Source: Epiperipatus broadwayi (taxonomy: Eukaryota; Onychophora; Udeonychophora; Euonychophora; Peripatidae). From it: a DNA stretch of 64,000 nucleotides. The DNA is taken from positions 4,301,717 to 4,365,716 of the forward strand of contig JAQFVV010000056.1 of assembly GCA_028023455.1 (NCBI GenBank), given 5' to 3'. Made by a program: the position numbers and the translations under genes. A model generated the notes under the pieces. It was not told where the DNA came from and searched no databases. It saw only the letters and a program-made list of their open reading frames with translations. This document shows positions 60,130 through 64,000 of the stretch, one piece after another; position 1 is the first letter of the stretch, and each line of letters starts with the position of its first letter.

Positions 60130-60520
60130 TTTGTCTGAAGGTTTGTAATGATGGTATATTATAAGATGTGATATGTTGGACTATTTCCATCATTTATGAG
60201 TGAATGTTGAATGTATAGAAAATTTTAAACTTTATTTAAACTTTCCAAATACAAACAACTTGTTAGTAATAACACACAAATAGACAATACAGGTTTTGAG
60301 TAGTAGTATTCTCCACTCTTCTTCAGGTGTTGCTGGCCTATATGCACAGTGACAATATTCGCTTGTGAGTTCAACTTCTAAGCAAATATTGTTACTGTGA
60401 ATATAGGCCAGCAACACCTGAAGAAGAGTAGAGAATAATACTACAAACAAGTGTTTGTATTTTTCTATACATTCAACATTCACTCATAAATGATGGATAT
60501 AGTTCAACATATCACATTTT
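60130..60520. mobile_element. PLE-tail inverted dimer (family A/B)
   Basis: After a leader CTGAAGGTTTGTAATGATGG, shared with the PLE at 1.8 kb, the element is an inverted pair of PLE tails: left arm about 60165-60380, right arm about 60385-60518, with a spacer of under 20 bp. Each tail, read outward from the centre, contains CCAGCAACACCTGAAGAAGA, a stem-forming stretch, CTACAAACAAGTG-like sequence and ends TCATAAATGATGG then AACATATCACAT. The left arm carries about 50 bp absent from the right. Perfect 13-bp flanking repeats show a single insertion. No protein is encoded, so it must have been mobilised in trans. Confidence 0.8.
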
Positions 60521-60533
60521 AACCTTAAATGTA
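60521..60533. repeat. Right 13-bp direct repeat of PLE-tail palindrome
   Basis: Exact copy of AACCTTAAATGTA at 60117-60129. Confidence 0.78.
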
Positions 60534-62731
60534 ACTTCTCTTTATATTGCACTAATAGCAGGCCCAAGTCTCACTTCAGTATACAACATCTCTACATATG
60601 AGGTAATTTAATTAGGATATTTCATTATTTTTAACTTGTTAAAAGTAGCTGCAGCACATAGGAATCTGTATTGCATCTTGACATCTAAGCTCATTTTTCT
60701 ATTTATAAAATTACTAAAGTATTTAAATAATTTTATATTCTCAAGTTGATAACTATTTAATCTAAAAATTGCTATGGATTTTTCTTTCATCATTGGCTGA
60801 TAAAGATCTTGAGTATTTGAACATTAAATGCAGGACAATAATTGAATAGTTTAGTGCTCAGAAGTTCATAAAGAGCTCTATCACTGAAAGTGCCATTACT
60901 GGGCTATGATCTATGAATTGGGTCCAGAATCTGCCATTCTTCTACTGCACCAAATGACACAGGTGTTCATCATTATAAAAATATCATAAACACTCCTACA
61001 GTAGTTCTGTTTGATGCGAATACGTTATTGTTTGCATTATAAATATAACAAACTTTTAATCATTTTATTTTAAAAATTTATTGGTTACACATTGTAGCCA
61101 CAGCATTAATATTTTTTATATTTTGTATTTTCATTGAAAATATTTTATTATTAAAATACTGCAATTATAGAACTTTTATTTTCAAATTTTACTTTACATA
61201 TTTCTAATAAAGGTAAATACATTAAATTTTAAATTTATATTGTTTTGTAACTCGTTATAAAACAATATATAAAAGGCTGCTAAATTGATTAGCCTTTTAT
61301 TCATATAAAGTTGATCCATATTTGGGAATATGATAAAAAGATTCTTTCTATCTGTTGTTTGTAAAGTGCTGAAAATGATACGTTTCTTTGACATTTTTTT
61401 ATAACAATGTAAATGGGATTTTTTTTTTCAGCTAAAATAAATTTTATGGACATTTGATATTAAAACTAACGTTTCACAGTGATTTCTTTTCTTTTTTTTT
61501 TATATGAACGACAGATAATTTTTGATAAGAGAACAAAGCGGAGAAAGTTAGTTTTATATTATGACAAATTATAATCTTTTTTTGTTTCACCTTTTTTGAA
61601 TCTTTTCTTTTTGCTCCCAAAAGATTTACATCTCCTAGGTTAGCTGTTATCAGCATAGACAAGGAGAAACAAAGTCACCACTCACCAGTGTGAACCTCAG
61701 AGGACTTCTCCAAAGAAATTTTCACTAACGAAACAATCCTTGCTCTTACTTAATCAATGAGATTTCTTTACAAAAATGACAAGATCCATTTTCCTACACT
61801 AAAAAGAGGAACAAATAATTAACTAAATTTCTCAAGTGACTCTAGTCCTCATTTTGATGAAAACAATTAGTTTTAAGTTGCCAACAATAACTATCTTCAG
61901 CTTAGGTTTAGATACTTTTTACAGTAAATTCCGATTGTTTTGACAAAAGTTGTTGAAAACAATTGTTTTATTTTGTTAAACAAAATACTATATTTATGTA
62001 CATATATATAACACACTTCTCGCTGAAATAAACATCCGCATGCATGTAATGATTGTGTGTTTATATAATATTTTATTGAAGAATCCATGAAATTGGACTC
62101 GAATAAAATGAGTGATAAAAAAAATAAAATAAAATGAGTGATAAAATCAAAAAGAAAAAAAATATCGTAGTGAACTATTTAAAAAATTTACTAAACTTTC
62201 AAAGAAAAAAGTATGTGTTAAAAGTTTTGGATTGATCTAATGAGTATTTTTACGGGTTAAGAATATAGATGTAGTTTTCAGTTTTATATCTGTTTGTGAT
62301 TTCTTATATTTTACTATATTTAGTTGATTAATTAATTAGATCTCTCCTTCCATTGTCTATCTAATAAGGATGGCATCTCTAACAATAACTATTGAGTGAC
62401 CTTCACTAATGATATTTTATCACTTTATAATATTTTTTTAAAAAAGTAACCAAACAATCTTTATTATACAGATAAATGTTAAAGCTACAAAGGATACAAC
62501 AAACATTCACGCACATGGATGAATATTAATACTATATTTACACACACGCATAATTGTTTTGCTAGAATGAATTGCTTTAAAGCTGGCAGAACAATGGAAA
62601 ATTGGTATTTTCTATCTACATATTTACTTATTTATCTATCTGTCCATATGTCTACCTAATCATCATCTATTTACTCTTTTCTCTATTTATTTATCTACTT
62701 ACTTATATTGTATATAAATGTTTATCTATAT
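60534..62731. other. A+T-rich DNA without recognised features
   Basis: Several short minus-strand open frames exist but are low-complexity and unsupported. No repeat family was recognised. Confidence 0.4.
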
Positions 62732-63260
62732 TGTAACGGAATCTATGGTTGGTCCACCAGAAGAGGAGAAACTCATCTAACTATGGTCAGAACTAGGGAC
62801 TTTGGGTAGCATGCCAAGAATGTTGCAATGATGTAACTAACCAATGATTATGCCTATGGGTTAGCTCAAGGTTTACACATTTAAATTCAGACATAAGTTA
62901 GCCTAGTTTATCCATACCTCACCCCTCTTTCGAATTCCATACATGCCTCAGAATTCAAATCCAGGGAGAATATTGTGATATGCTCTGTTCAGTAATGAAT
63001 TTAGCTTAGATAGAAATTACAGTACGTTCATATGGGTTTCAATCAATTAGGAGACTCATTTAATCATATTACTGTATTATAAAGTATAGGAAGATGTGTG
63101 TGTCCGCGCACATATGTATGGTGATGAATTGATGAGGGGTGGAGAAATAAATTTGATAAACTAGAGACCATCTAGTGAGAATCAAATTGACACTGTTTAT
63201 TTACAAACAAGATAAATATTGAAAAACTCTTTTAACAACAACAAAAAATAATTATATACA
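62732..63260 (+). repeat. LTR-like segment (Gypsy type, tentative)
   Basis: It starts TGTAACGGAATC, a common 5' end of Gypsy LTRs, and contains near its far end a TTGACACTGTTTATTTAC segment followed by AACTCTTTTAACAACAAC, the style of an R-U5 region. No TG...CA pair with a 5-bp duplication could be fixed, and no internal coding region adjoins it, so it would be a solo or broken LTR. Confidence 0.3.
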
Positions 63261-64000
63261 TGTGTGTGTATCAAGTATGTATCCCTATGATAATAACAGT
63301 TAAATATATTCATTACACCAATCCTTCCCAAGATAGGCATACATGAATAGATACTCCTTATATGCAAAGTAAGTCAGAGTAACAAAAAAATCATTAATTT
63401 ATTGTTACATTGATTGTGAAGCTACTTAGCTGTTTAATATATGAAGACACATTCACTAGCTGTTTGGTTTAATTCCAGTTGTAGCAGTTTTCTCTCCTTG
63501 GAAGACCCCCCCCCCCCATAACTGTACAACTTTTGTAGAAAAGACCATCCATACAAAAGTGTTAGCATTCATATTGAATAACAAATATGAACAATGATTA
63601 ATCAACAAAAAAAAATAACAAACTCTGTCCTGTAGCAAGCACATATTTTTTAATATGGAACTGTAATAAATAAAGTCTTACCTTTATTCCATATTGTAGT
63701 AAAGATTCTATTAGTAATCATACCCTATCTCATGCCACTAGGGAGGGAGGGAGGGTTCCCTAAATTTTATTTAATGAAATTTAAAAAAAAGTTATCTACC
63801 TTAACAACCTTCTTCCCTGCATTTTCATGACAATGGATTCTTCTAAGTTATAAAAATTTTGGTTCCCAAATACGGAAGTGGAATAAAATTTTAAAAAAGT
63901 ACCTAATTCTACAAATGTATACATAATTTTAAAAAACCACACAACAAATTAATATTTTTTTCAAGATAACTAGCATAAGGTTAGTGAATTAGGTAATTAA
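63261..64000. other. A+T-rich DNA with G/C homopolymer runs
   Basis: A run of 12 C lies at 63506-63517 and a G-quadruplex motif at 63741-63755. The small frame spanning the C run is not supported as a gene. Confidence 0.4.
63741..63755 (+). other. G-quadruplex motif
   Basis: GGGAGGGAGGGAGGG has four G-triplets with one-base loops, the most stable class of intramolecular G-quadruplex. It is followed by TTCCC, so part could alternatively pair in a hairpin. Confidence 0.8.

Overview
This is an A+T-rich (roughly three quarters A+T by eye), gene-poor stretch of an invertebrate animal genome. The evidence for an animal is the mobile-element set: Penelope-like elements (PLEs) with GIY-YIG domains, a CR1-like LINE whose ORF1 carries PHD and SGNH-esterase domains, Gypsy gag/pol debris, hAT- and piggyBac-type DNA transposons, and hammerhead ribozymes. 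There is no operon-like packing, and the only host-gene candidate is one spliced exon. I cannot name the phylum from the sequence.

Layout, 0-15 kb: a 5'-truncated PLE inserted between perfect 14-bp direct repeats (1804-2867); a decayed hAT-type transposase on the minus strand (about 3.93-5.16 kb); a palindromic repeat with a hammerhead ribozyme between 13-bp direct repeats (7763-8166); and a nearly full-length LINE (about 9.2-14.2 kb) with two 5' promoter-like monomers, a twice-frameshifted ORF1, an intact 1139-codon ORF2 and an ATCAC-repeat tail.

15-31 kb: two copies of an unclassified repeat (16.2-17.35 and 29.1-30.35 kb), a PLE-tail palindrome (16962-17149), the candidate exon (18770-18868) followed 50 bp later by a small TA-flanked MITE, Gypsy remains on the minus strand (22.9-24.4 kb), a second hammerhead element (24.44-24.67 kb), a minus-strand LINE reverse-transcriptase relic (26.15-27.1 kb) and a tRNA-Gly-like sequence (30.69 kb).

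31-43 kb: a non-autonomous hAT element (33300-34069), a 580-bp palindrome with two opposed hammerhead ribozymes (35200-35780), and a 3.56-kb inverted array of a 332-bp satellite (39083-42643) bounded by a perfect 14-bp direct repeat.

43-64 kb: mostly featureless A+T-rich DNA, a promoter-like CpG/CCAAT/CRE cluster (50.7-50.9 kb), another PLE relic (54.6-55.1 kb), an old direct duplication (57.3 and 58.4 kb), a piggyBac-like MITE (59192-59944), a PLE-tail palindrome between 13-bp direct repeats (60117-60533), an LTR-like segment (62.7-63.3 kb) and a G-quadruplex motif (63741-63755).

The unifying signal is a group of inverted-dimer repeats inserted as units. Several carry either full type I hammerhead ribozymes or the CTGAWGA/stem/GAAA-like core found at PLE termini, and three insertions are flanked by 13-14 bp target-site-like duplications. 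Together with the satellite array they look like products of a PLE-type or retrozyme-type retrotransposition route. No cellular pathway can be reconstructed from this window.
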